Assembly (NCBI GenBank): GCA_030015575.1
Contig: JASDDO010000019.1
Location: 509,674,986 to 509,738,985, forward strand
Direction of reading: 5' to 3'
Length of the DNA: 64,000 bases
Source of the DNA: Agapanthus africanus
Taxonomy: Eukaryota > Streptophyta > Magnoliopsida > Asparagales > Amaryllidaceae
In this document: positions 1 through 9,744 of the stretch, in pieces
Position numbering within the stretch: the stretch's first letter is position 1
How the letters are laid out: the number at the start of each line of letters is the position of its first letter
Translations under genes and position numbers: made by a program
Notes under the pieces: model-generated
The model's database searches: none
Told to the model about the DNA's origin: nothing
The model's input: the letters and a program-made list of their open reading frames with translations, nothing else

Positions 1-1010
1 TGTGATACAGAGTTATCGAGATATTGGACACTTGTTTTGTGTCGATGCTGGGCAATGTTTTATGTTGCTTTCATTATGATACCTCATTTTAAAAATACAA
101 AGGAAATCTCACTAAATTATGAAAACGGTTCTTCATTTACATGTATTCTGTTTTCATGCATTCATACCTAATTCATATGATATATTGCTACTTGAGGCAC
201 TGACACGGGCACATGAGATTACACTCGGGTTAGATATTTACCCTAGCCTTGTTATAGGCTACGTGTTATTCATATATTTGAGGATATATTATGATCATTG
301 ACCTAGATTGCGTTATTTATGCGATTTCTGTGCGTAGATATTTTTCTATTCACGAGTTGGCAACTCACCCCCGTTGTGCCCCAGTTTCTTGCAGGTTTGC
401 CGTACAGGTTTCATTACGGCTTTGCTGGCACTGCTCCTTTCGGGTGACTTGCTAGTAGGTGGGTTTATTGGTATCGTACCCATCATATGACTTTGTATAA
501 TATTATTCAGTTGTATCTAGTAAATTCCATCAACCAAACATGTATTATTTTTGAGATAGAGACCAGTGATGTTATTCCTTCGACCTTAGAGTCGCGCGTT
601 ATATTTCTGCGGTTTTCTTGTGGTTTTGAGTTTCCTTTTGAATTTTGATCCTCGCCGTTGGCGTTGTATATTATATTGCTTGTGTGGTTGTGACCGTCGA
701 TTGACGAAGAGCTAGCTCCCGCTTGGGGATTCCTTTTTATTGATTTCGTATACTATTCATGTTGTATCCCGTTTGGGGGCAGTATTTACAAAAGAGGCTC
801 TGCCGAAATTTTCAGAAAATACTAGATGTTTTTAAAAAAACGCATAATTCGGCTTATGCTATTAAAAATACTTGTTTTAACTTGGTTTTCCTTCACTCTA
901 CTACTTTTCTTGGTTTGGATTTCTGGGTTTTCGACTTACTTAGATTACGTACGCCTCGAGACGTTCGTAGTTTAAGTGCCGGTCATATTCCGTACTTTCG
1001 GGACGTGACA
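1..1010 (+). repeat. A1 5' LTR, last 1010 bp
   Basis: Bases 1-1010 repeat 7350-8349 almost exactly, which defines them as the end of the 5' LTR. The copies differ by a few substitutions and by a 10-bp segment at about 354-363 (CGAGTTGGCA) that the 3' LTR lacks. That segment is half of a 13-bp palindrome kept in the other Tekay LTRs of the window. The LTR ends GTGACA just before the primer binding site. Confidence 0.95.
354..366. promoter_or_regulatory. Conserved LTR palindrome GAGTTGGCAACTC next to a splice-acceptor-like tract
   Basis: The 13-bp palindrome is followed by CACCCCCGTTGTGCC and then a pyrimidine tract ending in CAG (394). The same block occurs in the LTRs of B (30824), F (38647), A2 (39864; one base changed at 47196) and G (53230, 61673). 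CTCAC inside it fits a plant branch-point consensus. A splicing or polyadenylation role is inference. Confidence 0.6.
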
Positions 1011-1014
1011 AAGT

Positions 1015-1026
1015 TGGTATCAGAGC
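1015..1026 (+). other. A1 primer binding site (initiator tRNA-Met type)
   Basis: TGGTATCAGAGC, four bases after the LTR end, matches the standard plant LTR-retrotransposon primer site complementary to the 3' end of tRNA-iMet. Confidence 0.9.
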
Positions 1027-2272
1027 GTTAGGTTTTACCTTCGGAGCGTAGGATGTCCCTTGGTTGATGGAATAGGTGACTAAAGTAGAGTGACGTACCG
1101 TTGGTATGTTCCGCGGCATATTTACGACACGCCACTCCACTTAAGAAGCCTTAGGATGTACATTTCCTTGTTCAGTAATATATTCCTTCCTGATCTAGTC
1201 TCATCGGTACCAGTTTGGTTTTGCTGCTACGGTTACGGGCAGGGAGAGCTACGGCTAGAGTTGCGGTCAGCACAAGCTCGTTACGAACGAGGACTGACCA
1301 GGGCGAAATTCTGGCGACACACGATTGCGGAGATGTGTCTTATTACTGTGTTTCCGCGCCATGAGCGTTTGGCGGATCGCCATTATGAGGTTACTCGGAT
1401 GTGCTGATCGACACTAGAGGATTGAGCCAATGATGGAGGCCAGCCAGATTTTGATGACCGTTGGTGTGTTGCTTACTCCTGATGATTGAGGCACAGTTTA
1501 GCATGCAGACGAGTGAGCCAGTTATTGCTGCGAACGACGAGATATCGCCCCAGATGTTGGAGCTATTGCAGTATAACTTGTACTAAGAGATGATAGAAGG
1601 TCGCTAGTCATCGAGGATGAATGACTAGGACATGTGGATCGTTTGCCTACCCCGATGCAAGGTCATCAGATAGATTGATTCCAGCTAGAGACGACTTCAC
1701 GCGGAGACGTTGGGAGTCGACAGAGACGATCGAATGTCAGAAACCTATTATTCCAAGTTTAAGATAGTCGGAAAGACATGCAGGCAATTCTATGGTCCCT
1801 CTAGAAGAATGAAACCCTAACTCGACTTAATGACCGTGTGAAAGCCTTTGAACCTTAGGGTTTGCGGCAGTTCTGCGGCGCCATTAGTGAGGCTTGGGTT
1901 TGCCCTTCTATGGCTGGACCACCGATGCTGTGGTATGTACTTGATACTATTAAACTGTATCCAAGATGTTGAGCTCTTGGGGGATTATGAGGTTTTGACG
2001 AATCGATTGGATGGCTCGACTTAATTCGGATGCTAGGTGGTGAGATGCATTCTTGGGAGACTCCAGATACGAGGATAGTCGTTGGAGCTCAGTCCATGCG
2101 GCCGCGACGAGACGAGTCCAAAGCAGACGACATTAGAGAAAAGTGGAGTAAGAGGTTCGTACCAGATCTAGATGAGATGACGTTCCACTCCGCCGACATC
2201 AGAGATGCGATGCGCATGCCGAGGCATGGTACTTGGACTTACCTTACAGAAGGAGTCGCGATGAGTATGTAG
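1027..2272 (+). pseudogene. Decayed gag leader and gag remnant of A1
   Basis: Up to about 1300 this aligns by eye with the leader and gag start of chromovirus B (23369-23680): the same order of blocks follows the primer site, and GAGGACTGACCAGG in A1 matches GAGGACTGGCCAGG in B. The initiator ATG is lost and stops occur in all frames. Farther along, 2030-2272 encodes about 80 codons containing KRFVPDLDEM, recalling the KRF-x-x-GL block of Tekay gag. The matching part of A2 reads KRFLRDLDKMMFHFADFRD and then, in another frame, YAEALYMDIS. Between these blocks lies a segment that matches a copia leader (listed separately). I regard this as a dead gag. Confidence 0.55.
1783..2030 (+). repeat. 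Segment shared with the copia E leader
   Basis: About 250 bp run collinear with the reverse complement of E 37463-37715. Shared blocks include AATTCTATGG, CCCTAACTCG, GAGGCTTG and GTTGAGCTCT. A2 carries the same segment at about 45545-45840. A relic of the CpG-rich hairpin arm is visible at 1863-1882. A Tekay-derived interior and a copia leader should not share this, so recombination or capture is implied. Confidence 0.7.
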
Positions 2273-2870
2273 TCGTTCCAGAGCAAGATGCAGATATAGG
2301 AAAGGACAATGACTTCCGGACAGTTGGCAGAGACGAGACATGGAAGAGACCGTAAGCAGGATTCCTTCCAGGACACTGCTGCAATGATACTTGCACCCAG
2401 GATCAGATGTGTCACGTACATTCAGAGAGCCAGAGACCGACGCCAGTAATATGCTGTCTTACGAGTGGTCGCGATGATTGACCAAGAGATGACCAGAGAA
2501 ATGCCAGAACGGAATCGTCCCCGTTAGCACACCTGACAGGGCCGATGAGCCGATGGACCGAGAGATTGGTAATTCACAGTGAAGACCTTGACCCAGGAGT
2601 GGTCATTGTTATGCACACCAGCAGGCCAGAGTTCATGATCATTGACAAGACGTCCCACTAGTGACCGCGACAGTTGGCCCGAGATTCTTAGAGGATGCAC
2701 TTGAGCGGTACTATTCCGCCATTATTGATTTCGATGTTTTGGGTGATTTATTCGCCTGATTTGATTTTGATGATTGAGGATTTACGATCTTTGCACAGTG
2801 TTGCACTTGATATCGTTTTCGTGCTTTGGTTTCACATGTTTGTGATTTTACGGTTTTAGACATTTGAGTT
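2273..2870 (+). other. A1 interior without recognisable coding
   Basis: Frames are broken throughout. The stretch has a counterpart in A2 at roughly 44990-45265, where a 65-codon open frame contains RSRDEYAAVLEQEMD. It may be the C-terminal end of gag, but I recognise no zinc knuckle or protease. Confidence 0.4.
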
Positions 2871-3330
2871 GCGCACACGATTTGGTTTTTGCACTCGGTA
2901 TGATTCACATATGCTTGCAGTGCAGTGATACGCATTTTGTCCACTTAGATGCACTGGACTTCGATTTCGATTGTGATACTCGAGATTTGTTTCGTGCACC
3001 TTGTGCACCTGATTTGATTTTGCGCATGTTCGGCGCTTAATATTGGATTTCATGATTCCGTGCATGATGGATGCACCTGCCTTGGATTTTCGCGCATGTT
3101 GAGCGCATGTTTTGAGATGTGATTTTGGTGCACACCAGATGCACTAAATTGAGATTTTTCGTGCATGTCAAATGCACCTGATTTTGCTGTCAGGCACACA
3201 TATTGCCTACAACTGATGTTTCGTGCACACCCGATGCACTTAGATGTTGTTTCTGTGCATATGTATGGCACATATATGGATTTTGATTTCCGTTCGCACC
3301 AGACGCACGTAGTATTCATACGCGTATTTT
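2871..3330 (+). repeat. TGCAC-rich degenerate repeat block
   Basis: Short motifs of the type TGCACC or GATGCAC recur every 20-60 bp, often with TTTTG or GATTT next to them, giving many GTGCAC-like near-palindromes. A2 has the same block on the opposite strand at about 44480-45000. No protein is encoded. Confidence 0.6.
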
Positions 3331-3688
3331 GCGATTGATTTTTTTCTTATAGAGCAGTACGTTTTTATGATATTGCTATGTGTTTTCGTACTGAGCAGGA
3401 CTAGTCAGAGGACAGTACCTGAATATATTTTACATGTATAGTTTCGAGTTATATCATATTGATTTTGCTTTGGATTTTGTATTTATGTCTTCCCCATGAC
3501 TCCGATGATTGCGGGTTGCTTGACGGAGTTCTGATTTGAGTTATATGCTTATTTTTCACGCCCATGCGCTGCGCTACGAATTGTTTTATGTATTTATGAT
3601 TTCGGAGCCCCGACGACTTGATGGTTTTGCTTAGATGTTTTAGTATTTGGGGGGAGTTTTAATTTAAATTCGGGGACCGAATTTCTTT
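3331..3688 (+). other. A1 interior between the TGCAC block and the polypurine tract
   Basis: AT-rich non-coding sequence, shared with A2 at about 43866-44480. It ends with a block also found before the B 3' LTR (TTCGGGGA near 3670 and 28275), a normal feature of gypsy 3' ends. Confidence 0.5.
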
Positions 3689-3699
3689 AAGGGGGAAGG
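3689..3699 (+). other. A1 polypurine tract
   Basis: AAGGGGGAAGG lies directly before the LTR start TGTAACG and fits the plus-strand priming site. Confidence 0.85.
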
Positions 3700-4707
3700 T
3701 TGTAACGTTTTGAAAATCGTTTCGGTGAAATTTCGAAAAAACGGTAAAATAAGGGGGTTTTCTGTAAAAAGTCAAAATACAAATATCTTATTATAAAAAT
3801 TAAATGTACATATTCTAGCTATGTAATTGCTAGTATTTGGTGTTTATTGAGCCACTGGTGAAATTTCAAATTTTCTGAAAAAAATTATTTTATTATTATT
3901 TTAAGCCGTCACTAATACATTTAATTAGGGAAAATTACAAATTGGAATGAGTTGAAACAAATTTTGTGCATCATAAAACTTTAAATAAAATTTTATCATG
4001 TGGTTTTTGAAACGAAATTGTTTGCCAAAACGGTTTAGAAAATATTGAAGAAAAAGGCTTATTTTGTGAAAATAAAAGGGTTTTGGTGCATATTGTATTG
4101 GTGTTTGGTGTTCATTGCTCCACACACACCCTCTCATCCTCACCCACTCACATGGCCAGCCCCATCACCACATTCCAGCAGCCCTCTCTTTTAAAAAAAA
4201 GAAAAAAAGAAAAGAGAATGAATAAAATAAGAAGGCATGGTACTTTAATTAAAGAATGGGGAACTTTGACTTATACAAACACACATATACCTCACCTTCT
4301 CTCTCCCTCACTTGTAGCCGACCTAGGTGACAGCCCCCCCCTCTTTCTCCACAAATTTCTCATCTCACTTTCACTTCTAAAATTAATAGAATAGGAAAAT
4401 TAATAAATTAATGTAATAAGTTGAAAGGTATAACATTTGAGATTGCTTTCACACTCACCCACTCACACCATACTCTCTCTCCCCCCTCAAATTTTTGCAG
4501 CCGAAAATTCCCTTGTTGCTGTCCCAAATTTTCCCAATTCATTCCCACATCAAAAATCCATAAAAAAATCAATCAAAAATCAAAATCAAGCCTCACAAAC
4601 TCCAAATTAAAGCTTAACCCATCTTCCTTGACCTATCTATCTTGGATCTTAGAGCATGGAGGCCATTTTGGGAGGCTAGATTTGCAAGCTAGATCTACAA
4701 ATGTGAG

Positions 4708-5553
4708 GTATAAATCTTAGCTCAATATGTAAATTGTTGGTTTAATACCTTAAGCTAACTTGTTTAGATAATTTTATGGTTTCAATTTCAAGTTTGAAAT
4801 TGAAAGATAGGGGTTTGAGTTTAGAATTAGGGTTTTAATCACTTGTTGAAGGTTGTAATGTGTAGTTGAACCTCTTAAGACATGCAAAACCCGATCTAGT
4901 AGCTAATGGGTTAATTGCTACAATTAATTTGCCCAAATTATGATCCTTTTAGCAAACTAGTTTTTTTAAGCTATGAAAATAATTAAGAGAAAAATCTAAT
5001 TAGGTTATTCATAACATTATTAACATTTTAAGTTGTAGTTTAATACTTTAGTTCATGAAAATCCTAGCTAAATTGTTGTTTGTGCATTTTTGCGATAAAT
5101 TGTTAAAAAAATTGGGTATTTTGTAAACTAGAATTTTGGGGTTAATGGAATTTAATGAGATTAAATTATGGAAATTATTTTTAAGACTTATTTAAGATAT
5201 TTAATAAGTATATTGGCCGCTACATTCATTTAAACATCATGTTTTGTACAAAAACGGCGAATTGTGCTTGCTAGATTTGCGGAAAAATGACTTTTTAAGT
5301 GAAATTGGGGTTTTTGTGAGTTTTAACCTAGTTTATATTAAAATTAGTGTTCGTGAATGTGAAAATGAGTGTGATTGGATTTTTCTCGATGGTTTGACGT
5401 TTGTACATCGACATCGAGGGTTGGTTTGACTATTCTTGCATGCGTAGGCGATAGGTTTGGACCTATGCGTGATACGCGTGCCGATTTGATTTTCGTATGC
5501 CGTTTCGATTTCGAATTTAGTTTTAATGCGATATGGTGCGTTATGATATGTAG
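4708..5553 (+). other. Putative AT-rich intron inside the A1 LTR
   Basis: It starts with GTATAA after GAG and ends ATATGTAG. It is much more AT-rich than both flanks. Corresponding boundaries exist in A2 (49498 to about 50317) and G (54452-55175), and at a comparable position in B (28884-29486). Splicing is inferred from sequence only. Confidence 0.45.
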
Positions 5554-5623
5554 GTACCCCCATGTGGACTTCGAGACGACAAGCAAGCGCGTGGCGACGT
5601 CGGCACCGGCTAGCGAGGACCAG

Positions 5624-5643
5624 GTGAGTAGATTTATATCTAC
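5624..5643 (+). promoter_or_regulatory. Splice-donor-like GTGAGT within a hairpin
   Basis: GTGAGT overlaps GTAGATTTATATCTAC, whose ends pair. The counterparts in A2 (42078-42096), B (29562-29582) and G (54357-54377, 62800-62820) keep both the donor and the pairing, while the loop changes. Confidence 0.55.
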
Positions 5644-6732
5644 GGGGAGAAGTAGGGTGGATGGCGTATAGCACCCCCGCAGTCCGTGGTGGTGTATACG
5701 GATGCGTATACACACCAACAATTATTATATATTATTTGGGATTAATAATGATGCTTAGAATGGATATTGGTGTGTTGGATTACTTTAGTGTTGCGAACCC
5801 TAGGGTAGTGTTGCACTACACATACACACATATATACTTGCATACATTCCTTATTCCATATGTGCGTGTATGGGAATATATATTTATGTGTTCACATTGG
5901 TATGGGACTATGTGTTCATATACTGGATTTGATGATAGTATTTGGAATTTGAGATGAGTCGATGAGATTGGGCTTGAGGCCAGGAGATCGGTGACGTGAT
6001 TTGGTTCGTATTGAGATACGACATGATATTTTAGTGGGTTTTCTGACGTAGTAATTCTTACACCCGCATGCATACATAGATGGCATCAATATTGTACTAG
6101 ACGTAGGACATTATTCCGGATCATGATATTTGATAACGAAGATACCAAATGAATAGTGTGATTGATGTGACTTTGACCCGTACCCAGATTGGGATGCCGT
6201 ACGACGGATTTACGTACGAGCTATATTGATGATTGATCCGCACTCTTGACTTGGGATGCCTGATTATAGATATGGTATCGGATATGATATTATTGAGGCG
6301 GGATCACCGACTAATATATATATACAGGTATGTATATGTATCGACTCAGATGTTAGGCGGTTTCCTTATCTGTAGTTCAGCTTGTTAGTTCAGCCGTATA
6401 GTTTAGTGTAGTTGTTAGATTAGATTAGATTTCTTACCTATTTCAAAAACTAACGAGTCGTGGGCATTTTTAAAGACAGCCCAAGGGATCCTACGGATAT
6501 TTCAAAAGACGTATCTTTTCACAAAAACACCGTAGCCCCTATTTTCAAAACCCCATGATTCGTGTTATTTCAAAAGGCACCATTTGTAGGACTGATATTA
6601 GATTAATGCAGATTAGTTATAGTTGCGTCTAGTTCTCAGCTCCCGCTCATTTTTGTGGTCCGCTTCGCATCGCATGCTTATATTATGTTTCATACTCCAT
6701 TATTGATATCATGCTGTTAGGACACCAGCACC

Positions 6733-6798
6733 ATTACCGATGATGCGTATGTACCACGTACACTTACTTGCCGGCTCACACACATCTTCATCGGTAAT
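6733..6798 (+). promoter_or_regulatory. Covarying 11-bp stem in the LTR (A1 copy)
   Basis: ATTACCGATGA (6733-6743) pairs perfectly with TCATCGGTAAT (6788-6798) across a 44-base loop. Other lineages keep the position and flanks but change both arms together (see findings). Confidence 0.7.
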
Positions 6799-8349
6799 TG
6801 CCATGTCACGTACACCTTAGAAAATATTATCGCTTGACATAGCCTGTTAGCTAATAGTTAGACATTGTAGTTATTACCTGCTACTTCATGCATACTGTTA
6901 TTCATTGTTATGCCGCATTCATTGATTCTCACGCATATATTCACTATTTTACGTGTTATTGAGGTTTTGGATTCGGATTTCCATGAGATTTTCTGGATTT
7001 GGAGGAAAACCGCAAAAACATAAATAAGCCTTTTCTCTCTTTAAAATAAAAAGTGCGGTTTTCCCATGATGTATGAGTCGTCCACCATGAGTTTGCTGAT
7101 GGATTTCGAGACCCGATTCGAGGAGTGGAGGAACCGTTTCGGGTACATGGTGGGCCCGGTGCGGTACCCCGGGACAAGAGGAATGTGTTGTTGACGTTGA
7201 GCCCGGCAGGGGAGCACTACCGACCGGTGATATTACCCGACGCGTCGGATATCCGGAGGATACCGTCATGGTCTTGAGATGAATGGTAGGGGCCGATCTG
7301 GATTGACGGCACCCTAGATATTGATTTTGAGATATTGAGGTACAGAGATTGTGATACAGAGTTATCGAGATATTGGACACTTGTTTTGTGTCGATGCTGG
7401 GCACTGTTTTATGTTGCTTTCATTATGATACCTCATTCTAAAAATACAAAGGAAATCTCACTAAATTATGAAAACGGTTCTTCATTTACATGTATTCTGT
7501 TTTCATGCATTCATACCTCATTCATATGATATATTGCTACTTGAGGCACTGACACGGGCACATGAGATTACACTCGGGTTAGATATTTACCCTAGCCTTG
7601 TTATAGGCTATGTGTTATTCATATATTTGAGGATATATTATGATCATTGACCTAGATTGCGTTATTTATGCGATTTCTGTGCGTAGATATTTTTCTATTC
7701 AACTCACCCCCGTTGTGCCCCAGTTTCTTGCAGGTTTGCCGTACAGGTTTCATTACGGCTTTGCTGGCACTGCTCCTTTCGGGTGACTTGCTAGTAGGTG
7801 GGTTTATTGGTATCGTACCCATCATATTACTTTGTATAATATTATTCAGTTGTATCTAGTAAATTCCATCAACCAAACATGTATTATTTTTGAGATAGAG
7901 ACCAGTGATGTTATTCCTTCGACCTTAGAGTCGCGCGTTATATTTCTGCGGTTTTCTTGTTGTTTTGAGTTTCCTTTTGAATTTTGATCCTCGCCGTTGG
8001 CGTTGTATATTATATTGCTTGTGTGGTTGTGACCGTCGATTGACGAAGAGCTAGCTCCCGCTTGGGGATTCCTTTTTATTGATTTCGTATACTATTCATG
8101 TTGTATCCCGTTTGGGGGCAGTATTTACAAAGGAGACTCTGCCGAAATTTTCAGAAAATACTTGATGTTTTTAAAAAAACGCATAATTCGGCTTATGCTA
8201 TTAAAAATACTTGTTTTAACTTGGTTTTCTTTCACTCTACTACTTTTCTTGGTTTGGATTTCTGGGTTTTCGGCTTACTTAGATTACGTACGCCACGAGA
8301 CGTTCGTAGTTTAAGTGCCGGTCATATTCCGTACTTTCGGGACGTGACA

Positions 8350-9486
8350 GAAACGCTGTAGAGGCCGTATGGAGATATGGCAGGGTCCGATCAGATACGT
8401 GCGGTATTGCACGGATCAGGATCGGGCGGTTTGTACTAGTGGCCGTATGGTTATATGGCAGGGTTCGATCTGATACGTGCGGTATTGCACGGATCAGGAT
8501 CGGACGAACATTACTAGCCGGCTTTGGTTTAAGCCGGATCCTAGTTTAGTACAGTGTAGATTTTGTCTCATTGCATTTGTATCCGGTAGGAATACAGATG
8601 CGGGTGTGTATGCACAGTATCGGGGTTTTCCTGTAATTTATTACGGGACCAGTTTTCTGGAGTTGCCAGTTTGCATTCCGTTCCGGCCGGTTTTCCTTTG
8701 TTCTTTCCCGGCCGGACTTTTCCGATGGAGGGGGTTATTTGCAATTGTGCAAATAACATTTGTGGAGGGGGTTTCTTGCATATGTATTCATTATGATAGT
8801 TTTAGCATCTTTCATCCATGATGGTGCATTAATTGAGATTGGAAAGGGTATGGAGGGTTAAGCATGGTTGATGTTTTCTTGTCTTTGGATATGGTCACCT
8901 CTTCTATTCTCCTACACTCACCTCCCTTGGTATTATGTTTCATTCCCTCCACCATTTCCCAAGAGAGAAAGGCCGGCCACTTTTGTGCAAGGATGAGAGA
9001 AATTTCCATTTTGGTTGTGACACAAATTTCTTCATCTCATTCTTCTAGTTTTGGAAAAATGAAAGCACCATTTTTCCTTAACCTTATTCCTCCATCAAGG
9101 CAACTACAAACCCCAAATAAGACAAGCATCATCTACACTACATTCTGCAGCAAATCTTGGGCATGTCGACTTGCCGGCTTAATGCCCGAGTTGCCTCGGT
9201 ATTGAGGCGGGAGCCCGTAAAAGACGCAGGCGATGTGGTGCCCTTCCGGCGAGGAGGCGACGATATGGAGACAAGACTTTCCGCGGGAGATCGGGACGAT
9301 GACGAGAAGACCGGAGGACTCGGATCACTCGGTATATCTCTTCCCATCTCTTGATAGCTAGTATTGGTTAATGGTTTCGATCCGGGTTTTCATTGTCCGC
9401 GGTAGCGCCAGTTTCCAAGTAAGGAAAATTTTTGATTCCGCATTTTGGCCTCGGTAAGACGGCCGGGGCGCTGCCGTGGCGCAACA
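8350..9486 (+). repeat. C 5' LTR fragment
   Basis: Matches 16282-17418 base for base in length. It opens with two direct copies of a 78-bp unit (8363-8440 and 8441-8518). Each copy holds nested inverted repeats (CCGATC...GATCGG around GTGC...GCAC) and an ACGTG core. A donor-like GTAAGG lies near the end (about 9419). Confidence 0.93.
8363..8518 (+). repeat. Two 78-bp direct repeats in the C LTR
   Basis: Both units start GGCCGTATGG and contain GTGCGGTATTGCACGGATC. The same pair is in the 3' LTR at 16295-16450. Position and foldback character suggest an enhancer-like U3 repeat; this is inference. Confidence 0.8.
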
Positions 9487-9499
9487 TGGTATCAGAGCC
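9487..9499 (+). other. C primer binding site (tRNA-Met type)
   Basis: TGGTATCAGAGCC directly abuts the LTR end CAACA. Confidence 0.9.
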
Positions 9500-9697
9500 A
9501 GGCCATTAATCTTGCCTAGCTTGTTCTAATGCGTTTTACTTATCCGATCGACCAAAATCCCAAAAACCCCATTTTGCATGCATTAGTTTTCTGTCGATTT
9601 TTTCTGGGCTCTAAAAATTTTTCAGGTTGTAGAAAATTGATGTACATGAAATTCTAAGACTACTAGGAAAATTCGACACAGTCAGTCGATGACTGAA

Positions 9698-9744
9698 GCG
9701 CGGAACCGCGGCCAAACCCCCCTTGGGCCGCGGTTCCGCCGCGC
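9698..9744 (+). repeat. CpG-rich hairpin in the C leader
   Basis: GCGGAACCGCGGCC pairs with GGCCGCGGTTCCGC across a short C-rich loop, and ATTGGTCT follows. Near-identical arms occur in copia E (37609-37658) and Athila D (22419-22467). Confidence 0.85.

Larger units (their letters stand above)
1..8349 (+). mobile_element. Element A1: non-autonomous Tekay-derived (LARD-like) LTR retrotransposon
   Basis: This is the right-hand part of a gypsy-type element. The 5' LTR is cut by the window edge; a met-type primer site, a 2.7 kb interior and a complete 4649-bp 3' LTR follow. The LTR begins TGTAACG and ends GTGACA. The interior has no intact gag or pol, and LTRs make up most of the element, which matches the LARD class (long LTRs, non-coding interior). 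LTR and leader sequence resemble those of chromovirus B, so Tekay ancestry is likely. The element sits in the 5' LTR of copia C: the flank at 8350-8354 (GAAAC) continues exactly at the position matching 16282 in C's other LTR. Confidence 0.9.
3701..8349 (+). repeat. A1 3' LTR (4649 bp)
   Basis: The LTR runs from TGTAACG after the polypurine tract to GTGACA. It is unusually long and internally structured. A gene-like first section ends at a donor-like GAG|GTATAA (4707/4708). An AT-rich stretch follows to about 5550, then a GC-richer 70-nt exon-like block and a donor CAG|GTGAGT in a small hairpin (5624-5643). Next come an 11-bp stem (6733-6798), a GTGTC/GACAC hairpin near 7376-7393, and an acceptor-like TTTCTTGCAG ending at 7733. 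The palindrome kept elsewhere is half deleted here. Short open frames in it show no family resemblance and were not annotated. Confidence 0.92.

Noticed and set aside
119..301. Repeated 60-codon open frame in both A1 LTR copies (119-301, 7468-7650)
   Set aside because: It lies inside an LTR, has no family resemblance, and is repeated only because the LTR is. No sign of codon constraint against A2.
5333..5721. Two 125-codon minus-strand frames in the A1 LTR
   Set aside because: Antisense to the exon-like GC-rich block; low-complexity His/Tyr/Thr-rich translations without family features.
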